DNA from: Herbidospora yilanensis
GTDB taxonomy: Bacteria > Actinomycetota > Actinomycetes > Streptosporangiales > Streptosporangiaceae
Length of the DNA stretch: 64,000 bases
NCBI RefSeq assembly: GCF_001570565.1
Contig: NZ_BBXE01000017.1
Span: 248,001 to 312,000, forward strand
Direction of reading: 5' to 3'
The first letter of the stretch is position 1. Every line of letters begins with the position of its first letter. A model generated the notes under the pieces. The model was not told the origin of the DNA. It worked only from the letters and a program-made list of their open reading frames with translations, and ran no database searches. Positions 18,284 to 26,768 of the stretch are shown piece by piece. Made by a program: the position numbers and the translations under genes.

Positions 18284-18289
18284 ACGCTC

Positions 18290-19444
18290 TCAGGCCACTG
18301 TGTCGAACCCCGGGTCGAACCCCGGGTCGAACAGGTAGCGGTGGTCGCGGGCCAGGTGGAGGAAGCCGTCGGCGTCCAGGTGGCCGCGCTCGCCCGTGCG
18401 CAGCACCCCGCGCAGGTCGTCGCCCCGGGCCAGGTCACGCGCCGAGCGGGCCGGGCCCATGCCGACCGTGTCGCCCTCGTAGACGACCTCGCCGCGCACG
18501 ATCGACAACCGCCCGCCGGGCAGCGCCGGGCCGACGGAGCCGGGGCGGGCCCGGCCGGGCGGGGTGGCGGCGACCCCGTACAGGAGAGAGGCGAAGCCCT
18601 CCGGCGGGGCGCCGCCGACCATGGTGAGCGTGCGCAGGGAGCGGTGCCGGACGGGCGCCCAGCCGAGCCGGTGGAGCAGCGCGAAGACGCGCGGGGAGGC
18701 GGCGAACGACCCGCACGCCCACCGTTCGGCGGCGGCCCAGAACTCCGCGCCCGCGACCGAGCCCTCGGCGGCGACGACGGCCGCCCCGGCCGCGAGGTGG
18801 GCGTTGAGGAGCGCGAGCCCGGCCCCGGTGAAGAGGGGCGGGCTGGTCAGCGTGGCCTCGCCGGAGCGGATGCGCAGCGCCCGCGCCACCGCCTCACCCT
18901 CGGCCTGTACGGCCCGGCGGGACAGTCGCATCCCGCCGGGCCCGTCGAGGAGCACCACCGCCAGGTCGGGGTGGACCGGGGCGCCGGGGTCCGTGCGCAC
19001 CCATGCCCGCCCGTCGGCGCGGTATCCGGGCGGCGGTGCCCCCGGCGCCCCGAGCAGGGCGGCCGGTGCGAACCGGGTCACGAGGTCGCCCGCGCGGGAC
19101 CGGACGAGCCGGGGATCGAGCGGCGCGACCGGACGCCCCGCGCGCAGCGCGGCCAGGTAGGTGACGATCACCTCGGCGGTCGCGGGCGCGGCCAGCATCA
19201 GCAGCCCGCCGGGCAGCCGCGACAGCCGCAGCGCGGCCCGCTGGACGGCCCCCCGCAGCACGGGCCCGTAGAGGATCTCGTCGGTCCGGGCGTCGATCAC
19301 CCGGGTGTCCCGCGCGTCGGGCGCGGGACCGTCCTGGCCGGGCCCGCCCGGCCGCGCGGATGCCCGGCCGCGTGGCGGATTCGGGGCGGGCCCGGACAGG
19401 CGTCGGGGGTGGGGGATCGCGGCGCAGATCCGCTGCGGAGGCAT
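18290..19444 (-). CDS. Truncated, degenerate AMP-binding (adenylate-forming) protein
   Basis: A 384-aa protein from ATG 19444, with GAGGAG six bases upstream. The fold is recognisable from ALRAGRPVAPLDPRLV (A2-like), TLTMVGGAPPEGF (A5-like) and VLRTGERGHLDADGFLHLAR (A7, normally TGDLG). The P-loop A3 (normally TSGTTGxPK) reads LLDGPGGMRLSRR, and the protein ends about 10 residues after A7, so the C-terminal swivel domain with the catalytic Lys (A10) is absent. It is unlikely to be a complete acyl-CoA ligase. It lies downstream of the IclR gene, with a palindromic site between. It could be a pseudoenzyme or need a partner. Confidence 0.65.
   Translation of the reverse strand: MPPQRICAAIPHPRRLSGPAPNPPRGRASARPGGPGQDGPAPDARDTRVIDARTDEILYGPVLRGAVQRAALRLSRLPGGLLMLAAPATAEVIVTYLAALRAGRPVAPLDPRLVRSRAGDLVTRFAPAALLGAPGAPPPGYRADGRAWVRTDPGAPVHPDLAVVLLDGPGGMRLSRRAVQAEGEAVARALRIRSGEATLTSPPLFTGAGLALLNAHLAAGAAVVAAEGSVAGAEFWAAAERWACGSFAASPRVFALLHRLGWAPVRHRSLRTLTMVGGAPPEGFASLLYGVAATPPGRARPGSVGPALPGGRLSIVRGEVVYEGDTVGMGPARSARDLARGDDLRGVLRTGERGHLDADGFLHLARDHRYLFDPGFDPGFDTVA
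18302..18332 (+). repeat. 12-bp tandem repeat at the end of the AMP-binding gene
   Basis: The unit GTCGAACCCCGG occurs twice plus seven further bases. On the coding strand it encodes DPGF repeated just before the stop. Slippage here could alter or shorten the C-terminus. Confidence 0.7.
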
Positions 19445-19523
19445 GGGGCGCTCCTCGGTCGGAGAGGGGGGCGTGCTCTCGAACCGAGAGCGTAAGTCGG
19501 GCTTTTTCCGGGACGCCACGACA

Positions 19524-19542
19524 TGTTCCAAATATTGGAACA
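19524..19542. promoter_or_regulatory. Candidate IclR-family operator
   Basis: Eight-base perfect inverted arms TGTTCCAA and TTGGAACA flank ATA. It is 80 nt upstream of the AMP-binding start and 70 nt downstream of the IclR stop, in an AT-rich island. IclR-family sites are short palindromes of this kind (TGGAAAT-type), so the neighbouring IclR regulator probably controls the AMP-binding gene here. Confidence 0.6.
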
Positions 19543-19611
19543 AATGGCCTCTAAGCCGGAACCGCGAAGGACGTGCTCCATCCGCCGGGAGACGTCCGGG
19601 ACGGCGGCGGT

Positions 19612-20358
19612 TCATCCCGCCAGCCGGGCCGTCCGCAGGGTGACCGCGAGCTCGTGGCCGGCCCGCCGCACCGCGGCCTCCGCCGGGCCGGCCTGCAGCA
19701 GCCTGATCGGGCCGGACACGCAGACCGCCACCACCCCGAAGTTGGGCACCCCCGGCACGGGGACCGCGATGGCGCTGAGCCCCGGGACGTACTCCTCCAC
19801 GCACCACGCCACCCCCTGGCGGCGGACCACGGCGAGCTGGCGTTCGAGCACGCCGGGGTCGGTGATGGTCCGGTCGGTGTGGCGGCGCAGCGGGACCCGC
19901 AGGTCGGGCGGGCCGCCCTGGTAGGCCAGCAGCACCTTCCCGGCCGCCGTGCAGTGGGCGGGCGCGAGTTCGGCGGTCCGCCACAGCGCCTTGGCGTGGG
20001 TGCGCGGGCAGAGCGTCATCACGTACTCGGCCTGCCGGTCGGTCAGCACTGCGATGGAGACGATCTGGCGGGTGTGCTCGTAGAGCTCCAGCAGGTGGGG
20101 CGTGGCCATGCGGCGCAGCCACTGGAAGTGGCGGACCCGTTCGGGCTGCGCGTAGGGGCGCAGCGTGGCGGCGACGCGGTAGTCGGCCCCGGTGCGGCCC
20201 ACGAGATCGTCGGCCTCCAGGGCGGCGAGCAGCCGGTGGACCGTGGACTTGGGCATCTGGACCTGGCGTGCCAGGGTGGTGAGGCTGACCGGCTCCGGCG
20301 ACGTGGCCAGAGTGCGCAGCACGATCATGGCCTTGGCCAGCGTGCCGATCCGTTCCAT
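19612..20358 (-). CDS. IclR-family transcriptional regulator
   Basis: A 248-aa regulator from ATG 20358, with AAGGAG six bases upstream. The N-terminal winged helix reads LTTLARQVQMPKSTVHRLLA after VSL, and the effector domain contains HCTAAGKVLLAYQGG and AIAVPVPGVPNFGVVAVCVSG, both family hallmarks. It usually senses small aromatic or aliphatic acids. It precedes the AMP-binding gene on the same strand with a palindrome between. A TATAAA-like element about 65 nt upstream, on the same strand, may be its -10 box. Confidence 0.88.
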   Translation of the reverse strand: MERIGTLAKAMIVLRTLATSPEPVSLTTLARQVQMPKSTVHRLLAALEADDLVGRTGADYRVAATLRPYAQPERVRHFQWLRRMATPHLLELYEHTRQIVSIAVLTDRQAEYVMTLCPRTHAKALWRTAELAPAHCTAAGKVLLAYQGGPPDLRVPLRRHTDRTITDPGVLERQLAVVRRQGVAWCVEEYVPGLSAIAVPVPGVPNFGVVAVCVSGPIRLLQAGPAEAAVRRAGHELAVTLRTARLAG

Positions 20359-20464
20359 GACGGCTCCTTCAGCGCGTTGGACGTCCCCGAAAAAAACCGA
20401 CCGGAATGTATTTTTATAGGGCCGACCCGGGGCGAACTGAAGGGGAGACAGCAGAACCTGTCGC

Positions 20465-21064
20465 TCAGGTGAGGGCGAGCGCCTCGGCCCGGCGGACGGT
20501 GGTCCGCGGCGAGGGTTCGGCCTGGATGCCGAACAGCACGACGCGCCACATCTCGCGCAACCGCTCCTCGGTGTCGGCCCGGCCGAGCGTGTCGCTGACC
20601 TGGAAGACCCCGAAGAACGAGCTGACGACCACCCGCGCCGCCTTCTCTGCGGTGACGCCCTCGGCGAGCTCGCCGGCCCGCTCGGCCGGCTGGAGCACCT
20701 GCGTGAACGCGGCCTCCCAGGCGCCCACGTTGCGGTCGAGGGCCAGCCGCGCCCCCGCGCGCATGACCGGTTCGTCGCGGAAGGCCCGGGTGATGGCGAA
20801 GGTCAGCGCGACGACCACCACGACGGGGTCGGACTCCTCGCCGCAGAACCGTTTCACGAGGGCGGGCCAGCGTTCGAGCTGGCGCTCGACGATCGCCTCG
20901 GCCACCGACTCCTTGTTCGGGTAGTGGAAGTAGATCGCGCCCTTGGTCACCCCGGCCCGCTCGTGGATCTCGGTCAGGCTGGTCCCGGCGTACCCGTTGG
21001 CCGCGAAGATCTCGGCGGCCGCGCGGAGCAGCCGTTCACGGGTCGCCAGTGCACGCTGCTGCAC
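20465..21064 (-). CDS. TetR/AcrR-family regulator (gamma-butyrolactone-receptor-like)
   Basis: A 199-aa regulator from ATG 21064. The N-terminal HTH is RERLLRAAAEIFAANGYAGT then SLTEIHERAGVTKGAIYFHY, matching ScbR/ArpA-type receptors, which carry AAEVFDERGY and TKGALYFHF at these places. The C-terminal ligand domain (residues about 80-190) is Ala/Val rich. It is divergent from the encapsulin locus across 266 nt, so control of that locus is plausible. Ligand identity is not visible; an ordinary TetR is the alternative. Confidence 0.82.
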   Translation of the reverse strand: MQQRALATRERLLRAAAEIFAANGYAGTSLTEIHERAGVTKGAIYFHYPNKESVAEAIVERQLERWPALVKRFCGEESDPVVVVVALTFAITRAFRDEPVMRAGARLALDRNVGAWEAAFTQVLQPAERAGELAEGVTAEKAARVVVSSFFGVFQVSDTLGRADTEERLREMWRVVLFGIQAEPSPRTTVRRAEALALT

Positions 21065-21218
21065 GGCCCTCGCCTCCTACGGGCCCCGACCCCACAGACG
21101 TGGCCCTTTCAGAGGTTAACACGGGAAGAATCTACCAAAACGGGTAACAGACCCACTACGGATAATCACGGTCTATTTCGTTATTTTGTGGTCGGGTCAT
21201 TCGAATGCAAACTCGTAA

Positions 21219-21248
21219 TTGACACTCCGAAGATCGCCCCTGCATTAT
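21219..21248 (+). promoter_or_regulatory. Candidate sigma-70-type promoter for the encapsulin locus
   Basis: TTGACA (21219-21224), an 18-bp spacer and CATTAT (21243-21248) give a perfect -35 and a 4/6 match -10. It lies 82 nt upstream of the first shell gene in an AT-rich stretch between the TetR gene and the shell gene. Spacing is 1 bp longer than ideal. Confidence 0.5.
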
Positions 21249-21330
21249 TGATCCGTTCGGCCAGCCCAATGAGGTTTCTCGCGCGGGCCCCCTGAATTTT
21301 TTTCGCTTCGCCGCAGGAACAGGAGTCGAG

Positions 21331-22707
21331 TTGACCGTTGAGAACGAGCAATTGAGCCTGGGCACGGCGGCGGCCAGAAAACTGGCCACCACCACCAAAA
21401 CCGTCCCCCAGATGCAGGGCATCAGCAGCAGGTGGCTGCTGAAGGTCCTGCCCTGGGTCCAGGTCTCCGGCGGCGCCTACCGCGTCAACCGCCGCCTGTC
21501 CTACGCCGTCGGCGACGGCCGGGTCACCTTCACCGTCCAGTCGGGCCAGGTCCGGGTCATCCCCGCCGAGCTCACCGAACTCCCCCTGCTGCGCGGTTTC
21601 GACGACCCCGACACGCTGACCGCCCTGTCCGAGCGCTTCACCCAGCGCGACTTCTCCTCGGGCGACGTCATCGTGGAGGCCGGCCAGCCCGCCGACCAGG
21701 TGATCCTGGTGGCCCACGGCAAGCTGACCAAGATCGGCACCGGCCCCTACGGCGACCAGGTCGCCCTCGGCCTGCTCGCCGACGGCGACCACGTCGGCGA
21801 CCAGACCCTGCTGACCCCCGGCACCTGGGACTACACGGTCAGGGCCACCACGGCGGGCACCGTGCTGACCCTCCCCCGCAGTGAGTTCGAGCGGCTCGTC
21901 GACCAGTCCGACGCGCTCCGCGCCCACGTCGAGTCCTACCAGGCCGGCTCGGGCCGCCCGCAGGACGAATACGGCGAGGCCGCCATCGAGGTCTCCTCCG
22001 GCCACCACGGCGAGCCCTCGCTGCCCGGCACGTTCGTCGACTACGAGACCTCCCCGCGCGAATACGAGCTGAGCGTCGCCCAGACCGTCCTTCGGGTGCA
22101 CTCGCGCGTCGCCGACCTCTACAACGACCCGATGGACCAGATCGAGCAGCAGCTCCGGCTGACCATCGAGGCGCTGCGCGAACGCCAGGAACACGAGATC
22201 GTCAACAACCGCGAGTTCGGCCTGCTCGCCAACGCCGACCTCAAGCAGCGCACCCACACCCGGTCGGGCCCGCCGACCCCCGACGACGTCGACGAGCTGC
22301 TGTCGCTGGTGTGGCGGGAGCCGTCGTACATCCTGGCCCACCCGCTGGCCATCGCGGCCTTCGGGCGGGAGTGCAGCGCCCGCGGGGTCTACCCGACCAG
22401 CGTCGACGTCGGGGGCCACCACTTCCCGTCGTGGCGCGGGGTGCCGATCCTGCCCTGCAACAAGATCCCGGTGACCGACACCCGCACCTCCTCGATGATC
22501 GTGATGCGGCTCGGCGAGGAGAAGCAGGGGGTGGTCGGCCTCCACCAGGTCGGCATCCCCGACGAATACCAGCCGAGCCTGTCGGTGCGCTTCATGGGCA
22601 TCGACGAGAAGGCCATCATCAAATATCTGGTGAGCGCCTACTATTCGGCCGCGATCCTCGTCCCCGACGCCCTCGGAATTCTGGAGAACGTCGAAGTCGG
22701 TCATTGA
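21331..22707 (+). CDS. Family 2B encapsulin shell protein 1 (with inserted cNMP-binding-like domain)
   Basis: A 458-aa shell protein from TTG 21331, with AGGAG five bases upstream. The N-arm and first HK97-fold segment (residues 8-85, e.g. [20 protein letters not shown]) precede an inserted cyclic-nucleotide-binding-like domain (about 86-205, including [17 protein letters not shown]). The rest is the HK97-type shell ([50 protein letters not shown]). Family 2B encapsulins self-assemble into protein nanocompartments. The phosphate-binding Arg expected in a cAMP-binding cassette is not evident, so nucleotide binding is uncertain. A perfect intrinsic terminator follows the stop, ahead of a second shell gene. 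Confidence 0.88.
   Translation: MTVENEQLSLGTAAARKLATTTKTVPQMQGISSRWLLKVLPWVQVSGGAYRVNRRLSYAVGDGRVTFTVQSGQVRVIPAELTELPLLRGFDDPDTLTALSERFTQRDFSSGDVIVEAGQPADQVILVAHGKLTKIGTGPYGDQVALGLLADGDHVGDQTLLTPGTWDYTVRATTAGTVLTLPRSEFERLVDQSDALRAHVESYQAGSGRPQDEYGEAAIEVSSGHHGEPSLPGTFVDYETSPREYELSVAQTVLRVHSRVADLYNDPMDQIEQQLRLTIEALRERQEHEIVNNREFGLLANADLKQRTHTRSGPPTPDDVDELLSLVWREPSYILAHPLAIAAFGRECSARGVYPTSVDVGGHHFPSWRGVPILPCNKIPVTDTRTSSMIVMRLGEEKQGVVGLHQVGIPDEYQPSLSVRFMGIDEKAIIKYLVSAYYSAAILVPDALGILENVEVGH
21354..21610 (+). repeat. Near-identical 257-nt tract, copy 1 (paired with 22798-23054)
   Basis: This tract encodes shell 1 residues 8-93. By eye it differs from the matching tract in shell 2 at only about four bases, including third-codon positions, and is colinear with it at an offset of 1444. 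Flanking parts of the genes diverge much more. Recent gene conversion fits. Confidence 0.75.
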
Positions 22708-22722
22708 CGAATGGTTCCCCCA

Positions 22723-22759
22723 GGGCGGCCCGTGCGGAAATTCTCGGGCCGCCCTTTTT
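22723..22759 (+). terminator. Rho-independent terminator between the two shell genes
   Basis: Perfect 10-bp stem GGGCGGCCCG / CGGGCCGCCC with a 12-nt loop, followed directly by TTTTT. It lies 16 nt after shell gene 1 and 25 nt before shell gene 2. It would separate or attenuate expression of the downstream shell and cargo genes. Confidence 0.85.
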
Positions 22760-22783
22760 AATTCCCACCAGTAAGGGAGTGCC

Positions 22784-24151
22784 GTGAACGATCAACTGAG
22801 CCTGGGCACGGCGGCGGCCAGGAAACTGGCGACCACCACCAAAACCGTCCCCCAGATGCAGGGCATCAGCAGCAGGTGGCTGCTGAAGGTCCTGCCCTGG
22901 GTCCAGGTCTCCGGCGGCGCCTACCGCGTCAACCGCCGCCTGTCCTACGCCGTCGGCGACGGCCGGGTCACCTTCACCGTCCAGTCGGGCCAGGTCCGGG
23001 TCATCCCCGCCGAGCTCACCGAACTCCCCCTCCTGCGCGGTTTCGACGACCCCGAGGCCCTGGAGGCCCTCGCGGGCCGGTTCTCCCAGCGCGACTTCGC
23101 CGCCGGCGACGTCATCGCCGGGGAGGGCGACCAGGCCGACGAGGTCATCCTGGTCGCGCACGGCAAGCTCACCAAGGTCGGCACCGGCGCCTACGGGGGC
23201 GAGACCGCGCTCGGCCTCCTCGGCGACGGCGACCACGTCGGCGACCACGCCCTGCTCGCCCCCGGCACGTGGGACTTCACCGTGAAGGCCACGACGGCGG
23301 GCACGGTGCTGACGCTGGGCCGGCGCGCGTTCGAGGAGCTGGCCGACCGGTTCGAGACGCTGCGGGCCCACGTGGAGGCCTACCGGAGCAGTCCCGAAAG
23401 GCCGCAGGACCGGCACGGGCAGGCGGAGATCGCGCTCGCGGCCGGGCACCACGGCGAGGCGGCGCTGCCCGGCACGTTCGTCGACTACGAGACCTCGCCC
23501 CGGGAATACGAGCTGAGCGTGGCGCAGACCGTGTTGCGGGTGCACTCGCGGGTCGCCGACCTCTACAACGACCCGATGGACCAGGTCGAGCAGCAGCTCC
23601 GGCTGACCATCGAGGCGCTGCGCGAACGCCAGGAACACGAGATCGTCAACAACCGCGAGTTCGGCCTGCTCGCCAACGCCGACCTGAAGCAGCGGCTCCA
23701 GTCGCGGTCGGGCCCGCCGACCCCCGACGACATGGACGATCTGCTCTGCCGCCGCCGCAAGACGCAGTACTTCGTGGCCCACCCCCAGGCCATCGCCGCG
23801 TTCGGCCGCGAGTGCACCAAGAGGGGCGTCTACCCGACCAACGTGGAGGTCGAGGGGGTGCGCCTGACGGCCTGGCGGGGGGTGCCGATCCTGCCGTGCA
23901 ACAAGCTGCCCATCAGCGAGACCCGCACCACCTCGATCATGGCGATGCGGCTCGGCGAGGAGAACCAGGGCGTGGTGGGCCTGCACCAGACCGGCATCCC
24001 GGACGAATACCAGCCCGGCCTGAACGTGCGGTTCATGGGCGTCGACGACCGAGCGGTGATCAACTATCTGGTCAGCGCCTACTACTCGGCCGCGATCCTG
24101 ATCCCGGACGCGCTCGGCGTCCTGGAGAACGTGGAACTCGGCCATCGATGA
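22784..24151 (+). CDS. Family 2B encapsulin shell protein 2
   Basis: A 455-aa paralogue of the preceding shell protein from GTG 22784, with AAGGGAG five bases upstream. Domain order is the same: N-arm, inserted cNMP-binding-like domain, and HK97 shell. The N-terminal 86 residues are almost identical to shell 1; the inserted domain ([18 protein letters not shown]) and the A-domain tip ([18 protein letters not shown] vs [18 protein letters not shown]) have diverged. The two proteins could co-assemble into a mixed shell, with divergence at pores or exposed faces. The stop overlaps the polyprenyl synthase start by 4 nt, so shell 2, not shell 1, is translationally coupled to the cargo. Confidence 0.88.
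   Translation: MNDQLSLGTAAARKLATTTKTVPQMQGISSRWLLKVLPWVQVSGGAYRVNRRLSYAVGDGRVTFTVQSGQVRVIPAELTELPLLRGFDDPEALEALAGRFSQRDFAAGDVIAGEGDQADEVILVAHGKLTKVGTGAYGGETALGLLGDGDHVGDHALLAPGTWDFTVKATTAGTVLTLGRRAFEELADRFETLRAHVEAYRSSPERPQDRHGQAEIALAAGHHGEAALPGTFVDYETSPREYELSVAQTVLRVHSRVADLYNDPMDQVEQQLRLTIEALRERQEHEIVNNREFGLLANADLKQRLQSRSGPPTPDDMDDLLCRRRKTQYFVAHPQAIAAFGRECTKRGVYPTNVEVEGVRLTAWRGVPILPCNKLPISETRTTSIMAMRLGEENQGVVGLHQTGIPDEYQPGLNVRFMGVDDRAVINYLVSAYYSAAILIPDALGVLENVELGHR
22798..23054 (+). repeat. Near-identical 257-nt tract, copy 2
   Basis: Counterpart of the tract at 21354-21610 in shell gene 2. A second strongly conserved block at the same offset of 1444 covers the region from about 23555 to 23690 (22111-22246 in shell 1). 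Confidence 0.75.
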
Positions 24152-25182
24152 CGACGACCGAGACGGGGGCTCGCGACGTCGCGGAGGTGCTCTCCTGGAG
24201 CCGCGACCTGGTGCAGCCGGCGATCCGGGAGGCGGCCGAGACCCTGCCGGCCTCGATGCGGCACATCTCCGGCTATCACATGGGCTGGTGGGACGAGCGG
24301 GGCCGCCCGATCACCACCGGCGCCGGCAAGTCGGTGCGTCCGGCGCTGGCGCTGCTGGCCGCCGAGGCGGTGGGCGGATCGGCCGAGGGGGCGCTGCCGG
24401 CCGCGGTGGCGGTCGAGCTCGTCCACGATTTCTCGCTGCTGCACGACGACGTGATGGACGGCGACGCCACCCGGCGTCACCGCCCCACGGCGTGGCGGGT
24501 GTTCGGGGTGAGCCAGGCGATCCTGGCCGGTGACGCGCTGGTGTCGCTGGCGTTCGCCCGGCTGGCCGAGAGCGGCCATCCGCTGGCCCACGAGGGGGCG
24601 CGGCTGCTGAACGCGACGGTCCTCGACCTGCTCGACGGGCAGAGCGCCGACGTCGGGTTCGAAGACCGGGCCGACGTGACGCTGCCCGAGTGCATCCGGA
24701 TGGCCGGGTCGAAGACCGGCGCGCTCATCGCGTGCGCGTGCGCGCTCGGCGCCCTCTACGGGGGAGCCGACGCGCGGGTGATCGAGCGCCTGCGGACCTT
24801 CGGCGCCGAGCTCGGGCTGGCCTTCCAGCTCGCCGACGACCTGCTCGGCATCTGGGGCGATCCGGAGGTGACCGGCAAGCCGGTCTTCTCCGACCTCGCC
24901 AACCGCAAGAAGTCGCTGCCGGTGGTGGCCGCGCTCACCTCCGCGACCGGGGAGGCCGCGGAGCTGGCCGAGATCTACCGGTCGGGCGCCGTCCTGTCGG
25001 ACGCCGAGCTGGCCAGGGCCGCCGACCTGGTGGAGCGGGCCGGGGGCCGCGACTGGTGCCGCGAGACCGCCGACGGCCTGCTCGCGCGGGCCCCCGCCCA
25101 CCTGGCGGAGGCGGGCTGCGCGGCCCGCCCGGCGGCCGAGCTGACGGCGCTGTCCACGCTGATGGCCCGGCGCACCCTCTGA
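24148..25182 (+). CDS. Polyprenyl diphosphate synthase, likely encapsulin cargo
   Basis: A 344-aa trans-isoprenyl diphosphate synthase. The first Asp-rich motif is DDVMD (residues 100-104) followed by [10 protein letters not shown]; the second is DDLLGIWGD (230-238). [10 protein letters not shown] carries the substrate-binding Lys/Arg. Phe at five residues before DDVMD suggests a short product (about C15-C20), an inference from chain-length rules. Only about eight disordered residues precede the fold, so a long targeting tail as seen in some family 2 cargos is absent here. ATGA overlap with shell gene 2 places it in the encapsulin operon. No terpene cyclase lies next door, so the end product is unknown. 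Confidence 0.88.
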   Translation: MTTTETGARDVAEVLSWSRDLVQPAIREAAETLPASMRHISGYHMGWWDERGRPITTGAGKSVRPALALLAAEAVGGSAEGALPAAVAVELVHDFSLLHDDVMDGDATRRHRPTAWRVFGVSQAILAGDALVSLAFARLAESGHPLAHEGARLLNATVLDLLDGQSADVGFEDRADVTLPECIRMAGSKTGALIACACALGALYGGADARVIERLRTFGAELGLAFQLADDLLGIWGDPEVTGKPVFSDLANRKKSLPVVAALTSATGEAAELAEIYRSGAVLSDAELARAADLVERAGGRDWCRETADGLLARAPAHLAEAGCAARPAAELTALSTLMARRTL

Positions 25183-25186
25183 GGCG

Positions 25187-25222
25187 GCGGTGCTGGGCGG
25201 CGTCGAGGACGCCCAGCACCGC
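25187..25222. terminator. Bidirectional hairpin between convergent genes
   Basis: A perfect 13-bp stem, GCGGTGCTGGGCG / CGCCCAGCACCGC, with a 10-nt loop sits in the 48-nt gap between the polyprenyl synthase stop and the TSUP permease stop. There is no T-run, but the placement suits termination from both sides. Confidence 0.7.
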
Positions 25223-25230
25223 TCACGCGC

Positions 25231-25953
25231 TCACGTGTAGGTGTCGAAAGCGAGCTTGACCGCGACGATCAGCCCCGCCACCGCGGTCAGCACCCGCAGC
25301 GACTGGCCCGGCAGCCGCCGGGCGATCAGCGGCCCGATCCAGCCGCCGACGATCATGCCGGCCGACAGCGGGACGACCACGTCCCACCGCACCGGCCCGA
25401 ACAGGGCGAACCCGAGGGCGGCCACGCCGTTGGAGGCCATCGCGATCACGTTCTTGACCGCGTTCACGCGGGCCGGGCTCTGGTCGAGGGCCGCCGTCAG
25501 GATGGCGAACATGATCACCCCACCGGCCGCCCCGAAGTAGCCGGTGTAGATCGCGACGGCGTACACGCCCAGATAGAACGCCCACCCGCGCAGCGCCGCG
25601 GCCCTGGGAGCCCGCAGCAGCACCAGCGACGCGCCCGCGACCAGCACCGGCGCGACCAGTTCGAACGCCTTCGGCGGGGTCAGCAGCAGCAGGGCCGCCC
25701 CGGTGGCGCCGCCGAGCGCGGTCACCGCGCACAGGCGCAGCACCAGGGGCGCCTGGCCCCTGAGCTCCGGCCGCGACGCCGCGGCCGACCCGACCCCGGT
25801 GAACGTGAGCGACACCGTGTTCGTGACGTTGGCCGCCAGCGGCGGCAGCCCGAAGGCGAGCAGAGCCGGGTAGGAGACGATCGAGGCGAGCGACACGACC
25901 GTGCTCACGATCCCCGTCGCGACCCCCACGAGGGCAAGGACGAGGATCTCCAC
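25231..25953 (-). CDS. TSUP-family (TauE/SafE) membrane transporter
   Basis: A 240-aa protein from GTG 25953 with about eight membrane segments. The duplicated TSUP pattern is visible in GIVSTVVSLASIVSYPALLA FGLPP (spaces mine) with NVTNTVSLTFTGVGSA, and again in GYFGAAGGVIMFAILTA with NAVKNVIAMASNGVAA. Family members export sulfite, sulfoacetate or other organosulfur anions. No sulfur metabolism gene is adjacent, so the substrate is open. Confidence 0.85.
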   Translation of the reverse strand: MEILVLALVGVATGIVSTVVSLASIVSYPALLAFGLPPLAANVTNTVSLTFTGVGSAAASRPELRGQAPLVLRLCAVTALGGATGAALLLLTPPKAFELVAPVLVAGASLVLLRAPRAAALRGWAFYLGVYAVAIYTGYFGAAGGVIMFAILTAALDQSPARVNAVKNVIAMASNGVAALGFALFGPVRWDVVVPLSAGMIVGGWIGPLIARRLPGQSLRVLTAVAGLIVAVKLAFDTYT

Positions 25954-25979
25954 GCACCGAACTCAACCACAAGATCGTT

Positions 25980-26456
25980 TCAGTACGCCGCCGGGGCGGA
26001 CGCCACCGCCTTGGGGGTCACCCGGTGGTCGGTGAGGTGCAGGTCCCCGCCCAGGTCGGTGCGCAGCTTGTCGAGGGTCTCCCGGGTGCCGAGCACGGTC
26101 CAGAGCCGGCCCACGAGATGGGGGTTGTATTCCGGCGCCTGGTCCATCCAGGCGTCCTTGCCCTTCTCGGTGGCGAAGGTGTTGACGAAGAACTCCCCGG
26201 CCTCGGTCGAGCAGGCGCCGGTGCGCAGTTCCTCGGCGTCGACCTGGATCTTCACCTTGCAACCGACCTTGGCGGCGAGTTCCTCGACGGTCGGGGCGGG
26301 CCCGGCCTCGACGGGCGCGGCGGCCGCGGCCGGAGCCGGATCGGATACCTGGTAGGCGCCCCCGGCGGGCGCGGAAGAGCCGCCCGAGCAGGCGGACAGC
26401 GACACGACGGCCAGAGCGGCGGCGGCGAGGGCGGCATGGCGCGAAACAGTCAGCAC
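25980..26456 (-). CDS. Hypothetical secreted lipoprotein
   Basis: A 158-aa protein from GTG 26456. The signal peptide ends in the lipobox LSAC (Cys about 23), followed by a Gly/Ser/Ala/Pro linker. The mature domain (about 55-150) contains two Cys (GCKVKI and GACSTEAGEFFVNTFATEKG) that may form a disulfide, and reads like a small solute- or protein-binding domain. The start is unsupported by a strong ribosome site. It is divergent from the 39-aa gene at 26546. Confidence 0.7.
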   Translation of the reverse strand: MLTVSRHAALAAAALAVVSLSACSGGSSAPAGGAYQVSDPAPAAAAAPVEAGPAPTVEELAAKVGCKVKIQVDAEELRTGACSTEAGEFFVNTFATEKGKDAWMDQAPEYNPHLVGRLWTVLGTRETLDKLRTDLGGDLHLTDHRVTPKAVASAPAAY

Positions 26457-26545
26457 GCCCGGGGATACGCGGCGTGGACGAGAGCGGTTCAATCCGGTGA
26501 ACCGAAGTGACCCCTGGGGCGTCATGTCTGGCAAGGGAGGCCCGT

Positions 26546-26665
26546 ATGGACGTCCTGGACAACCTCCTCGACGGAGATCTCCGGCTGGAGCTCGTCCTCG
26601 TGGAGGCCCTCCATTGGGAAGCCGATCGGCTGGCCGCCCCGGCCGATCGCGAAAGGCACCACTGA
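26546..26665 (+). CDS. 39-aa small protein with strong ribosome site
   Basis: An ATG at 26546 with GGGAGG five bases upstream opens a 39-codon frame encoding MDVLDNLLDGDLRLELVLVE followed by ALHWEADRLAAPADRERHH. It is acidic, Leu-rich and probably one amphipathic helix. A perfect 10-bp hairpin follows 9 nt after the stop. Codon use looks normal. Function unknown; a leader peptide for the D-amino-acid oxidase gene is possible but has no codon run to support it. Confidence 0.5.
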   Translation: MDVLDNLLDGDLRLELVLVEALHWEADRLAAPADRERHH

Positions 26666-26674
26666 AACTGCGGT

Positions 26675-26702
26675 CCCGCCCCTCGATCAGGTGAGGGGCG
26701 GG
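26675..26702 (+). terminator. Perfect hairpin downstream of the 39-aa gene
   Basis: Stem CCCGCCCCTC / GAGGGGCGGG with an 8-nt loop. No T-run follows, so termination is likely but not certain. It separates the small gene from the oxidase gene. Confidence 0.5.
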
Positions 26703-26768
26703 GCTCGTGCATGCGGGCCCCTTTTGCGGGAAGTTCCGCACCATTCGCTTTGAGGGAGGTCGTCGTCG

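Noticed and set aside
21065-21330. Search for a TetR operator or riboswitch upstream of the encapsulin genes
   Set aside because: No clear palindrome or conserved RNA structure was seen apart from the promoter-like elements reported.
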